Shown: piece after piece, positions 1 through 11,776 of the stretch
How positions within the stretch are numbered: the stretch's first letter is position 1
Layout of the letters: each line of letters starts with the position of its first letter
NCBI GenBank assembly: GCA_037178675.1
Contig: JAYMGJ010000409.1
Span: 1 to 64,000, forward strand
Reading direction: 5' to 3'
Length of the DNA: 64,000 nucleotides
Source of the DNA: Scleroderma bovista
Taxonomy: Eukaryota > Basidiomycota > Agaricomycetes > Boletales > Sclerodermataceae
Position numbers and translations under genes: made by a program
The notes under the pieces: generated by a model
The model's input: the letters and a program-made list of their open reading frames with translations, nothing else
The model's database searches: none
Told to the model about the DNA's origin: nothing

Positions 1-2570
1 ATATGTGCGATGGGATGTCATGGGGCTTGGTTTCGAACGTTAAAGTGATCAAAGTAAGTTTACGTGGGCCTCGCGTGAGTTGATCGAAAGTTCAAGATCC
101 ACCAAAGATCCACGACCCTTGCCACATCGGGATCGTGTCAGTCTCGGGATCAGAGTGATTGATCAGCCAAGGGGGGGGGGTACTGCTTTCGAGGCTTACA
201 TAGTATACGCCATTGCCAGCAGGTGTTTCCTTGCCATTTGGGCGTATTCAGCGCGTTTGGGGATGATTCAGCATGGTGTAATGAAAGGTCATACCTGGGA
301 AATGGTGCTTTGTGCGGCCGAGAACGGCGAACCCCGTTCATCTCCACGTGAGTGTCTCAGCTGAAACGGACTACGTTCGCCCCACACAGCAACGAGTAAG
401 CACCGCGAAACGGTGTGAATGTGTATCGCTCGCATCTAACCAGATGAATGAACCCTATGATGCGGGGTATCGTCATCGTTGTTCTTCGCGTCAGAGTGAT
501 TATTGATTATCATCCATGATGCATTGATGACGGCACGCCACGCAAAGGAAGCAAAGCCCCCTTGATAATAGCCAAAACGAGGCGTGTTTCAAATTGAATC
601 TTGGCTTCAGTACTTTTGAAGGTTGGGAACCATAGCCTGATTGAGGTGCTTACCCAGCCAAGACGTGCGTCCAACTTAGTTTGTTACATAACGACTTATC
701 ATGTGAGGCACATGAGCGCTAGATGCAGTATGCGCAGCCAGACGTGCATTGTTCTGTGCTGGGTAAGGGGTCGAGGTGCACGCGAGTGCTTGTGGCAATG
801 GCTTGGCTGTACCGCACCAAGGGCAATGACTGGGCATGTACGTCCTTGATCGTGACGGAGCCATGTTGATACCATCACGAAGGAAGTGATTCAGCGCCAA
901 AAAGCATCCGTGTATTAGGTTAACGGACCCAAATCAAGCAAGCCCCCCGCATCCATTATACGTGTCAGGGAAATGACCAAACCCTGTGAGACACGTCAAG
1001 GAGACACCTCGCATTTGGGTTGGCTTTAGTTATGAATTCATAGAGTGCTCTTCAAAACTGAGAGTGTGGAGTGGGTTTTTGATATGATGGCAGCAAAGTT
1101 TAAAGTTTTTGGCGAACAGCTCGTATCATACGAGCTGTTCGATGGCTGATAACATGTCTGAGAAGAGTCGTATACTGTGGTATGCCATCGATTGCATCTC
1201 ATGGAAAGTTCCATTCATTTTACATAACGGCTGTGTGTCATCCCAATAAGGCAGAGAGGGAGGAGGGTTGGGTTCGGGCTTCCGTTTCCTAACCAGTGCG
1301 ACAGGTGCTAATGTGTACTAGGTAAGAGGGGGGGGGGGAAGGGTGTCACGGGATGCGCGGAGCATGGGATATCTTGGCACGGAGGAGTAGCACGCTCGTC
1401 GTCGTGCAACGAAGCGTCGCTATGAGCAGACGTGGCGTGCCACGTCGACGGGCGGGTTCATATGCATGCGTGGCAAATGGTGGGACCATAGAAGTCGCGA
1501 GTAATACCAACGGTGTGGTGGCAACCGAGGGGGGGCGGGGGCGGCAAGGGCAGTTTATTAAAGACCAAGTTGCGACCGCCGTCGAGACCGAGACCGAGGA
1601 CCGCCTACGTGTGTGTTGGCCAGCAGGGTGGATCAGGATCAGGGGGGGCTTTGAAATTGGGATGGGAGAGAGGGCATTATGAGCATGGGAAGAGGAACGG
1701 CGAGGGTATGGGACAAAGAGGAGGGGCGGCGGCGGAACAGAAGGAGGCATAATAGTTGGCATATCGGCCAATTGAGAGGGTGGCCGCGCATACGGAGAAA
1801 GAATGCTTATTGCAAGGGGTGCCATATTGAGAGGATGAAGAGAAAATGAAGGACAACCGCTTCATCGGAATCTGATTTGATGTGCAGGGTCGCTGTGATA
1901 GGGTGCGCAATCAAGATCTGAGCGGGTTATTTCCTCTAATAAAAATTGTTTTTTGCATGATTCCGAGGAATGCCAGCGAGTTACCTGATTCATGATGCGA
2001 TAAGGTAACAACGGGAGATCGCATCTGATCGAGACAGGGAATAAAACGTCCTCGCGGGGGGTGTCGGCGATTAAAAAGGCAGGCGTGAGCTGGGCTGTGC
2101 CGTGGCGGCACGGACAAGGCCGGGATTGGGGCTCCGCTCGGGGCATAATATATTAAAAAATTAAATGCGTTCGTTTGGGAGGTTAAAATTAGCCGTCTAT
2201 TTAAGCTGTGGACGTCGGATTCTTGCACTCGGAGCCTCTCCCCACTGAAAAGGCAAACCCAGATTCAGACTCGACGAGGGCTCAAATACCGCGTCGCTGT
2301 CTCCTCGCCGCCCAGCCAGTTGCCCCCTCGCACACCGCCCAATTGCTGCTTCGGGTGAGTGGCTTGCTCTATCCAGCTCGACGCACGGCCTGAAAGCCAA
2401 TTAGACACTGGATCTGTGACGCTTCCTGATCCCTTTGATCATCCCAGTGTCTGTTCTTTGTTTGCTTCGATGTAGCGCCTCTGTTGATGCATTATCAGGC
2501 TGTCCTTGCCCACTGATAAATCACTGCGCTCTCCCCCTCGACCCTCGCATTCCCATCCCCCCCCTCGCAT
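1..2570. other. Non-coding stretch upstream of the GATA factor
   Basis: No recognisable gene is seen on either strand. The open frames are short, and the longest (minus strand near 1346-1825) is Pro/Arg/Ser-rich with no domain, as expected from GC-rich non-coding DNA. Runs of nine or ten G lie near 170-180 and 1329-1338. The last 50 bases before the GATA start are strongly CT-rich, which is common in fungal promoters. Confidence 0.5.
2198..2204 (+). promoter_or_regulatory. TATA-like box upstream of the GATA gene
   Basis: TATTTAA lies in an AT-rich stretch (2145-2205) about 367 bp before the GATA start codon. It is the best TATA-like match upstream, but the distance is long, so the transcription start could be closer, in the CT-rich tract at about 2530-2570. 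Confidence 0.25.
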
Positions 2571-3718
2571 ATGCCTCATCGAGTAGACTCTTACACCATG
2601 TCATCGTAGGTGTTCTTGATTGCCGCACGGATCCATTTGTCTCACCTCACCTCAGCCACAGACGCGACTACGACTACGGGTACGACCACTCCTACCGCAG
2701 ACCGAGCCCTCCTCCCATCACCGCCCTCTCTCACTCCCCCTCCCTGTCGGCCTCGTCCGTCGACCGCTCCTCCATATCCTCTCCCGCGTCCCGTCGCTCC
2801 CCGACCATCCGCCCCCTAGAGTCCCACTCCACCTACTCCGATGCCTACTACTCGCAAGACCACGCCTCGCGTCAGTCCAGACCATACCACCACGATCCTG
2901 TCCGCGACTCCGAGCGTTCCTCGCACAACTACACCTACTCGTCCTCCAGGTCCCAGCAGGACCATCGATACCCACACGATGCGCACACATACCACACTGC
3001 CTCTCCCTATAGCAGCTCTGCACTTCCACACAGTGGCGTCGCTTCCCGCGACACAGGATCGCTCTCGTACCCCCTGCCAGGCCAAAACCATTACCCCGTT
3101 GGTTACACGGATGATGCAGCGACCAAGCTTAGCGACAGGGTTCGACGACGGTGCTACAATTGTGGCACGACGGACACCTCCACGTGGAGGCGATCTAATC
3201 TCAGTCCTGGCAAGGTGGTCAGTAGTACCCTTTCACTTCTGCATGCGATGCGGCTCACCCGCTTATAGCTCTGCAACAAGTGCGGTCTGTTTGAGCGCAC
3301 GCACGGCAGGGCGCGACCTGACCAGTTCCCGCACCGCCGCGGGCCGCTTGCGCAAAGCACGATGGGGCGTCCCAAAACGCCCCCGCAGTCCACTCAGCTT
3401 CCACCCATCTCCACCCATGTTCCCCCGCTAGCCCCATACCACTATAGCCACCCTTCTATTGCCCCGCTGTCGTCGATACCCGATTCGAGGAAACCACAGC
3501 ACCCAAACCAGCTCCCGGAGATCCAGTCGTGGATCGATGCGCCGCCTCCACCACGCTCATCAGCCATGGCCACCTACGCCACGTCGTCGTCTGACCACCG
3601 TGGTCACGGGCATGGGCATGGGCACGATCATCTGATGCCGCTTCGCCCACGGTCGCCCCCGCGTCTGCAGCACCACGTCGATATGCGGTCGTCGAGCGTT
3701 CATGAGGCGGTTGCGTGA
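2571..3718 (+). CDS. GATA-type zinc-finger transcription factor
   Basis: Predicted sequence-specific DNA-binding nuclear protein of 348 aa, joined as 2571-2605, 2656-3217 and 3269-3718, with introns of 50 and 51 bp (GTAGGT...CAG and GTCAGT...TAG). The N-terminal ~170 residues are Ser/Pro/Tyr/Arg-rich and probably disordered. A single GATA finger has its four cysteines at about residues 178, 181, 201 and 204, with the family WRR and LCNKCGLFERTH elements and a basic C-terminal extension (RPDQFPHRRGP). The loop between the cysteine pairs is 19 residues, longer than the usual 17-18. The second intron splits the finger just before LCNKC. The start ATG was chosen because exon 1 joins in phase to the conserved reading frame; an unspliced frame from 2435 would add an implausible leader. 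The target genes cannot be told from sequence. Confidence 0.85.
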
Positions 3719-6700
3719 GCAGCCCGTCTCTCTTAGACACTGGGCCTTGCTGAGCTGTGCCCCGGGCCCATGCCAATCACGATTCTGAAACCAATGACCC
3801 AATCCCGTGTTGACAGGTGCCCCGTGGGAGAACACTGTGGTCACGACTAGCCGAGAGCCGAGAATCTACGATTGCATCTTCCTCCCTTCGCTTCGGTGCT
3901 TTTTTTTTCCATGTGTTTCGTACTCGTATTCGGGTGCTTGGAGGGGGAACTTTTCCCTCTCTCTCGATTTCATTTTCTTGCGCGACTCGTACTTGGTTTG
4001 CTCGGTGGCGCCCACTCGCTCCGCTTTCTTGCGCCTGGATTATATAAAACAGAGATTCGCTCTGACACTCGTTTAGCACTTGCTTCCCTATCAAAGAATG
4101 TCCATCTTGTAACGCTACGTATGACGCCCCCCTGTCAGAGGTTCTTCGAGCTGTCCTTTTTTTCTTCCCTTGCTGTCTGATGAATATCCCTGTGCTTAAA
4201 CACAACCTTGCTGTATTGCTATATCGTGCTTTCCCCCCCTAGACAATGTAATTGGCGAGTCCCGATGACAGCATGCACGTATTTATTGAGGGGACCGTGA
4301 CGGTGGATCAAGGAGTGTACTACTCGCTGTCGGCGGTCATAGTGGAGCGCCCCTTCTCCACAGCAAGTGTCCCCCCCCCGGATGCTAGTCCAGACTCGGT
4401 GATAGGAGGCTTGATGGATGTACTGATCAGTGATGTACGTACGCGTGTGCGATCAGATCATGGACTAGGGTTGGGGGAGCGGCGGCGAGCAGAAGGATCA
4501 ATAATGGGATCAAGGCGGTAAAGATCCGTTGAGCACAGTGCAGGGTCGCGGAGGAAGGGGGGGAAGCCGGGGTCGCCCCCAGTATGCACCAAGTACGGGA
4601 ATCGGACATGATGGCAAATGTCAGGTTATGCAGAAAGGGGAACGGAACAATGGACTGCGAATACTTGTTCGCTTCCACAGGAGAACGTTGCCTCCCTCAG
4701 GGGCTCCAAGCTTTTCTCATGGCCCACCAGTTCAGTAATTGTCTGACGACCGTGTGGTTCCGGGCTACGCTGTGCCGTGTAAATTACTGAAAGTTTGAGA
4801 TTTGGTCAAATGTATTTTTTCGATTAGGAAGCGTGTCCCTTGGTTCTGTCATAAGTGCTGCCGTCATAAACGCCGCTGGATGTGAATATGGTACGGAGAG
4901 TGCGGAGGTACCAATGCATTTTTAAGTACGTATTGTATGTACGTGGCACAGCATGAACCAGTAGTGCAGGCACGTTAATGATAGCGTAAGGCATACATAG
5001 GAGTTATAGGACTGCGGAGCTGATGGACCACTTTCTTTGGCTTGAGCGCTGCGGTCAGATGAGCCTGGGACGTGCATAGTATGGAGCACACTGATGCGGA
5101 ACGTGCGTTGTCAACTGTCCCAATGACGTGCGAGCAGGGGGAAATCCGTTGACTCAAACTGTCAGATGAGTCTGGCAACCGGACCCCGCATGCGCCCGCC
5201 CTAGCGCTGCCCGCCCATGCGCTCATCCTATTGTCATCGGTGACAGCTCTGATCGGTCGTTGGCTGATAAGATAATATGGAAAGAGGAGATGTGCGGCAT
5301 GCAATGAAACGTATTCATAGCTCGGTGTCCGCATGAACCAGAAAAGGGATCGCATGCAGGCGATGGATCAGACGCGTCGATAAGGTTGGGTTGTTCTGCT
5401 TCCAAGGTTCCCGTGGCGTGTGGTCACCACTTGCAGGTGCTCCGTAGGGTTATTTCACCGGGTGGCCGCTTGGAGTGTGGCAAATTCAGCAGTCGCAATG
5501 CCACCCAAGTCCACTGGCTGTGCAGAGACCTTCTGCAATCGTTGACGGATGGCGAGGCCTTCACGACCGTGATCACGGTTCGACGGAAGAAAAAGAAGAA
5601 GGGGTGCCATTTCCTACTTTGGGTCCATCGATCATCTCCTGATCCGTGGCCGCTTTTCGGCAATCCACTCCGTCACGGTCTGGCGGAGCCACCACTCATA
5701 TTTTATTTATTTATTTCCAATAACGCGTCCTTGTAAGGGGGTCTAATCTTGAGAGTCTAGGTGCGTTTCAGTTCCATCAAGATCACTGATACTGCCCATT
5801 TCTCTAGAGAACTTTCGTTAGCTGCGACGTTTCCGGTCACAATAACACCCGGCAGTGGCTTCATCTTTGCCCTAGGACCTCATGCTATCTTATCATCTTG
5901 ATTTGATCTATGTGGAAATACCAAAGCTGTACCAGCCCCGTTCTGTCACTGCATGTCCACACGCACTTTGCTGTGAGCACCACGAGGATGTGAACAAGAC
6001 AATGCAGTACGGAGGACGGGCTCATCGCGATTCGGGTCTGCCACTTGTCAAGCCACCATCATCAGAGGCCCGGAACAATCCGAACAACGAACAACAATTG
6101 GACCATGTTTGTCTAGCCCGAGTACGTCCCCCGTGGGTGTCGCTCCCCGTGACTTGCTTGGTTCCTGGTGCGTGCTAGCACAGAGATAATAAGACGGCCA
6201 ACACGGCAGCTCCAATCCCGGAACGTCTCATGTTCGCACGTCCCCGCAAGGTCACCTTTCCTATTCTCATCGGCGGCACCAGACTTGGTCGTTTATACAG
6301 GACAGCTGGCATCCCATTCACCCAATCTCCGTGTTTTCATGCTAGCATTCCCAAATCGATTCCACTGACAAGACCCCCCCCGCCCACCGTCCTGGCTATT
6401 GATTTATCTTTCGTGTCCTGGATACGTGGGTAGCGATGGATTTGCAAATGAGCGGGTAAGTGGAATGGCTTTCCTTAGAGACCACAATATCTCTTATGGT
6501 GCGCCGGGCTCGCCACTGCGATCGCATTTCAAAGCCTGTGCGAGGAAAATGCCTCATCGAAATGAGACTGAATTTCATTTTTTTTTTCTACGGTCGTTGG
6601 CGCCTCGGAACTGACAAGGGAGCGCCGGTACGTGGCACTATCACCGCGGCTAATCGTGGATCTATATCAATCGCCGTCCGTGTTCTCTGATTTGTCGCGT

Positions 6701-8012
6701 ATCGAACAGATATGATCACTTCAATCGTGTCACACTGATAAGTGAGGCTGAGCATCGCGGCCCATCCAGATCTAAAGACGAAAGAACGTATCCTGGTAAT
6801 AGGCAATGCCTGTAACGGTTCTCAACCGCAGCTGGGAAGGGTAAACCTTCCCCCCCCCCGGACTGTCCGACTTTCGATGCCCAGAGAACCATCATTAATG
6901 AGCGCCATATGAAACTTCTCGCGGAATGATAGTGACGGTAACGATGGCTCTGACAATATTTGTTAGTGACGCTTCCTTATGAGGATCTTCGGATGTTGCT
7001 ATGAGCACATGACTCACGCCGACATCCACACTGTGATTGACTACTTCTTGCGTTCGAGAATCGCCCTTCCGCGGAATACAATTAAAGTAGTGGCGCGCTG
7101 GTTGAGCGGGACCGCTACTGACCACCCATTGGATTTCGTTGGCAAAATCGGTACGCTGCGAATATTCTTCCTCCTCCATACAACGGTCCATTTCTGGTAA
7201 TCCAATTCGTGCAACTAGGCAAAAATGCCTTAGCTGTGTTGACGCCAGCGTGCTTCCCCATCCCCCGACGCGTTGGCATCGTATGATTCGTATGGCACCA
7301 TCACGTCGCCGCGCCCTCCCCAATGTTTAGCATAACCCTTTTAGGCGTCCCAGGACCAACGCGGTGAGGATCCGCGGTCAGTGGTTACTCGGTGGCACAG
7401 CCTGGCACTCGAATTTCCATTGTGAGGGCGATTTCCCAAACTCACCACATTTGCAAACGACTCATCGAAGGCAGGTTCACTTCCCAATCGATCCTGGAGC
7501 GTAGTGGATGTCACGATGGTCAAGTCTTCTAAAGCATGGTCATCCCAATAAACTGAAGTCCATGGCCATATGGCATCGCAATAGGCTCACCTAGACACGC
7601 AATACAAGTCATCGAGATGCCTGTCGGCGATAGTGTCTCCCAGTTTTGCGTGTTGATCTGGTTGATGGGTAGGGCACTGGTTGCAAGGCACATGTTCAGC
7701 GAGGTGTTCAAGAGTGCACCAATCTCCCCTAACTTAACACTCGATGGAAGAGGTTCCCTCTCGCGTAGAGTGCACGCGACCCTGGTGGTAAGCGTAAATT
7801 TCTATGCTGTCTAGGAATCATATGCTGACATTCTCCTATGGCTTGTCTCCGAATTTCGACGAGACACCTCAAGTGTGTGTGAGATCTGGCTCGAGTTCAA
7901 GTACAGGATAGGTTATTCTGTTATTTAAACCTCATAGAAATGGTTAACTGTTAGTAAATAGGGCTTCGAAGGTAAATGTTCTCTCCACACACGTCATCTT
8001 GTATCCAGCACC
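3719..8012. other. 4.3 kb with no recognised gene
   Basis: The first ~450 bases look like a 3' UTR and terminator region of the GATA gene (T-rich runs near 3900-3990 and 4155-4175). Beyond that only short frames occur on either strand, with no splice-compatible series giving a known domain. The part at about 7230-7400 is duplicated near 10960-11150, so the SDR repeat unit starts here. Confidence 0.45.
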
Positions 8013-9570
8013 CTACCACCCACGGGCCTCGTAATCAGCAAATATATCCCTCACCATCTCCTCCATGGAACGGTACTTCAATCCAAGCACGCGTTTCGAC
8101 TTGGTATTGTCCAAGGTAAACAGGTGGACTGTGGCTGGATCCTGCGAGCCAGCACCCGGATTGCCCTTCGGCAGAGGTTTTGACAGATTTGGGAGAGGGT
8201 CCAACACGTTTGCAACATCAACTTCAGCAATGTTCCCATCAGTACCATCTGATACGGGTATGCTTGTACTCACTGAAATCTTGCCATGTGAAAGACCCTT
8301 CAAGGTGAGCAAGTTAGCAAGCCAATTAGTACATGTTAGAAATGCTTCCACGATGGAGGCGCACCTGCATTGATGATGAGCCGCTCGTTTCCCGCTTCTT
8401 CTATCTCCAGCGACAGACGATGCGCGTCGGCTAAGTCACGGACATCGACCCACTCTGAGGCGCTCGTCTTTGTAAGGAACGCGGTACCCGCCTCTTCGGA
8501 CTTCTCGGGATCTGCAACGTAACGATAGAATAGACCCGGGGTTAGACTCAGTGAGGAGGGGTTAGTCACTTCATGTATGACCGGCTAATTGGGTCCATGA
8601 GTGAGACGCTAACGCCGTCCGCGAGAGATGAATGACATTACCCCAAAGACCTAAGCATAACGGGAGGGTTGTCAGTAACCCCATCCAGAAATAAAATGAG
8701 TTGGCTGAAGCCTACAACTGTCGGATTTAGTACGGACAGATCCCATCCTATCTCATTCTTATGCGCTTGCATGAATTTCCAGGCAGCTGAGGGGAAAGGT
8801 TGAGTATGTTTGAGCAATATCGGACCAGGTAAAGAGAGGCGCAAACAGCCCACCTTGTTCTGCCAACGTTTTCGAAGCACGATACTTTGTCCTGTCTGGA
8901 GCGCTTTCCCCGAGCTCTTTGAACGCCTCAAGGCATTGGAGATTCCAATCCTCCTCTGTAAGAGCGATCGGTGTGTCCGAATCTCGTACTATGGTTGCAC
9001 CGGAGGACGTGAATACAACGCGCTTGATGGATGGACTGCAAGGGCGATCAATAGCCACCACTAAGCGTTCAGCCCTCTGGCACGATCGTAATAAATGGTT
9101 CACCTAAACTTGGCACTCTGTAAAATTCCGATCGTTCCTTGTATCGCTGGCCCCATGAGTTCTGGGGAGCATGTTAGTTCAATACTAGTAGTACATATAT
9201 GATGTCTATGGGTTATAGCACTCACCATCGGAATGGTTGAAGCTTACGGGGGAAGCCGTATGAGCGATCGCATCTACACCTTTCACAGCCTCGTCGAACG
9301 CTCCCTCCTGCACCAATCTACGTCAGTGGGGTTTGGCACCGACTCGGAGTGTAGAAGAACCAGTACTTTAGTCATGTCTTCAACGATAACAATTTCGAGT
9401 TTATCCCCATAACTCGCAAAATATGTCTTCAGGTGGTCCCCTTTATGTACAGAGCGAACGGTCCCTCTTACAGAGTAGCCGTGCTCGAGGAGGTTGCGGA
9501 TGACCCATGTGGCCACGAATCCATTTGCACCTGAAACAAGAACCTTGCTAGGGGGACGAATGACAGGCAT
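8013..9570 (-). CDS. SDR-family NAD(P)-dependent reductase, copy 1 (dihydroflavonol-4-reductase-like)
   Basis: Predicted NAD(P)H-dependent ketone/aldehyde reductase of the extended SDR family (DFR/GRE2-like), 352 aa, in nine exons read on the minus strand: 9570-9367, 9307-9226, 9161-9104, 9035-8854, 8786-8716, 8650-8642, 8584-8365, 8297-8274 and 8221-8013. The N-terminus has the Rossmann glycine motif as SGANGFVA (residues ~13-20). VVFTSSGATI follows mid-protein, then the catalytic YRASK (YxxxK), VLNPTVVFG and WVDVRDLADAHR. The C-terminus LGLKYRSMEEMVRDIFADYEARGW is typical of the family and the length is normal. Exon 6 is only 9 nt and encodes VFG. No stop or frameshift interrupts the model, so the gene looks functional. 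The substrate is unknown. It is the left member of a three-copy array. Confidence 0.85.
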
Positions 9571-9631
9571 GATTAATATTCGAGGGTTATCGGGGCTTGT
9601 ATCTCTCGGACATGGCTAAACTGGAGCATGC

Positions 9632-9640
9632 CTTTATATC
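9632..9640 (-). promoter_or_regulatory. TATA box of SDR copy 1
   Basis: Read on the minus strand this is GATATAAAGG, about 60 bases before the start codon at 9570. Copy 2 keeps a similar element at the matching place (13387-13394). Confidence 0.55.
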
Positions 9641-9971
9641 CTCCTAATCTGGCCTGTGCTATGCGCGTAGCTAGTAGTAAGCAAGGATGTCTACTAGTAA
9701 GCCGATGAATAATGCGTATAAGCTAATAACAAACTCCTTGAGCCTAGTACTTTCACGTTTACATTCAACGGTTGGCGTCTAGATAGTAGATCGTTGAACT
9801 TCTGGGTGATGCAACTCGAGCGGAATTCAGTTCCTTTCCGTACGGAAACATCAGAGATAACTACAGAAACACCTGGCAGTGCATAGTACTGGCCAGAGAT
9901 AAAGAGAGTACATACCTTTGGCGTAGAACCCTGGTGAAGGTATGTAGTTTAAAGATGAAGGCACGTGGTAG

Positions 9972-10585
9972 TGTAAGGGGGAGGCGAGTCCGAGAGTTCG
10001 AGAGTAGTAGGGACGTAGGGAAATAGAACGAGTGTGATCTCTTATAGACGGAAATGACTGACTTGAGGCAGACGGACGGACGACTGACAGACGCGCACGA
10101 TAACACGAAGGGGAATCTTTTTTGTGGTACGGACTACCTGGCTTTTATGTACCGCGTGTCTGTACTGTCTATCGCGGGCCCGACGATCAACTGAGATCGC
10201 CAGGTGCGTAGCACACGGAACGTCTAGTAAGAGGTCGGGCATGACAAACGAAATAAAATAAAAGGGTCATGCCGATCACGAAATCGAGAGGCCTGCCTTG
10301 CGGCGCGGGTCGCGGGTTCTAACCTGGCTGCTCTTAGGTCGTCGTAGATGACATACGTCCGCCTGCCCTTCTAAGGGTCTTGCCAGTCGCAGGACGACAG
10401 ACGTCAGTTACCCGACGTCGGCCATAACTCCCCCCGAGGGCCTCTTGGCGCCTCACCAACGACCCGGCCTCTCGATCGGCGGTGACGCCTCGGAAACGAA
10501 CGATTAAAGTCTAATAAAGGTACGAATAAGGTTAGAGCATCACGTAGTATGTAGATATACGAATAAACGGCGTGGAATCCTTACA
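9972..10585. mobile_element. Probable solo LTR (614 bp)
   Basis: The segment begins TGTAAGG and ends CCTTACA, the TG...CA inverted ends of a long terminal repeat. It is flanked by the 4-bp direct repeat GTAG (9968-9971 and 10586-10589). The corresponding place in SDR copy 2 (near 14705) lacks it: flanks GGCACNTGGTAG and TTGTGGCAGAAATAGCCAC are adjacent there. No internal gag-pol frame is present, which suggests recombination to a solo LTR. Orientation cannot be fixed. The inner part (10280-10500) is GC-rich, unlike its surroundings. Confidence 0.65.
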
Positions 10586-11776
10586 GTAGGTTGTGGCAGA
10601 AATAGCCACACTCCAGCCGGTACTGTCAAGTCGCTTCCGTCTTACGCTTGAGTTTACTTCGTAGACTTGTTCAGCCATACTCTCAATTCGACCTCCGCAC
10701 GTCATCAGAGAATGCTACTATCGTATTCACATCCAGGCGTCCTACCGTAACTCTCAACGTCTGGATTCTAGACCCCAACAGACATTCCATACGTCGCATA
10801 GGCTATCCAGACCTCGTACAGCGCAGGTCCCGATGTAGAAAGTCTTCGTAGCTTTCTGTGATAGCGGTATGTCCCAGAAGAAGATCGAGTGCAGTTACTC
10901 ACATACATTCTCATATTTTCCTCCGCAGACTCCTTGGACCAGACGTGACCTATTTGACACCAGCGTGCTTCCCCATCCCCGACGCGTAATGGAGGCAAGG
11001 AGGTGCTAGTCATATGTAAGGAAGTTGGGTATGGACGCGTTGGCATCTTATGATTCGTATGATACATCGCCTCGTGCTCTTCTTGCAAGTCACCAGCCAA
11101 AGTTCATAACCTTTTCGGCGTCCCAGGACCAACGCGGTGAGGATCCGCGGTCACTTGTTACGTTGGCAGAGCCTTGGACTCTAATTTCCATGGGTCACAA
11201 TATTTCTCAAACTCACAACACTCACAACATCTCATCGAAGGCAAGTTCAGTTCCTAATCCAACTCTGTGATCCTAGAGTGCAGTGGGCATCACGATGCTC
11301 GATTCTTTTCAAATCCTCTAAAGCATGGTCGACCCAATGAACTGAAATCCATGGCTGTATGGCATCGCAATAGGACTTACCCAAACACTCGATACAAGTC
11401 GTCAGGATGCCTGTTGTATCTTTCCAGGTATTGTATATTTGAAAGTTAACCCAAGTTCAATAACGGTAAGGGGAGGACCGGTGAAGCTCACTCTGCGTTG
11501 ATCTAGTCAACTGGGAGATGAGTATGATTTTACTATCGGTCGCAATGTTGCTTTTGCGTATGCTCAGCGAAGTCTCAGGAGTTCAAGAGTGCACTAGTCT
11601 CCCCTAGACAGACCAAACACTCGATAAAAGACAGTTGTTCCCTTTCGATAGAGTGCAATTGGCTCAAGTTCAACTAGTACAGGCTAGATCCATCCTGTTA
11701 TTTGAGCTTCATAGAAATGGTTAACTGTTGGTAGAGGTGAATTTTCTCCACGCACGTCATTCTTGCAGCTAGCACC
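10586..11776. other. Spacer between SDR copies 1 and 2
   Basis: No gene recognised. It contains upstream DNA of copy 1 (to about 10950) and downstream DNA of copy 2 that matches 7230-7600, so it spans the junction of the repeat units. The short block at 10888-10945 recurs at 15066-15123. Confidence 0.6.

Noticed and set aside
1346..1825. 159-codon minus-strand frame
   Set aside because: Pro/Ser/Arg low-complexity translation in GC-rich DNA; overlapping frames on the other strand are open too and no domain is seen.
9840..10240. Minus-strand frames in the SDR copy 1 upstream region
   Set aside because: They mostly fall within or overlap the probable solo LTR, lack domains and have no counterpart in copy 2.
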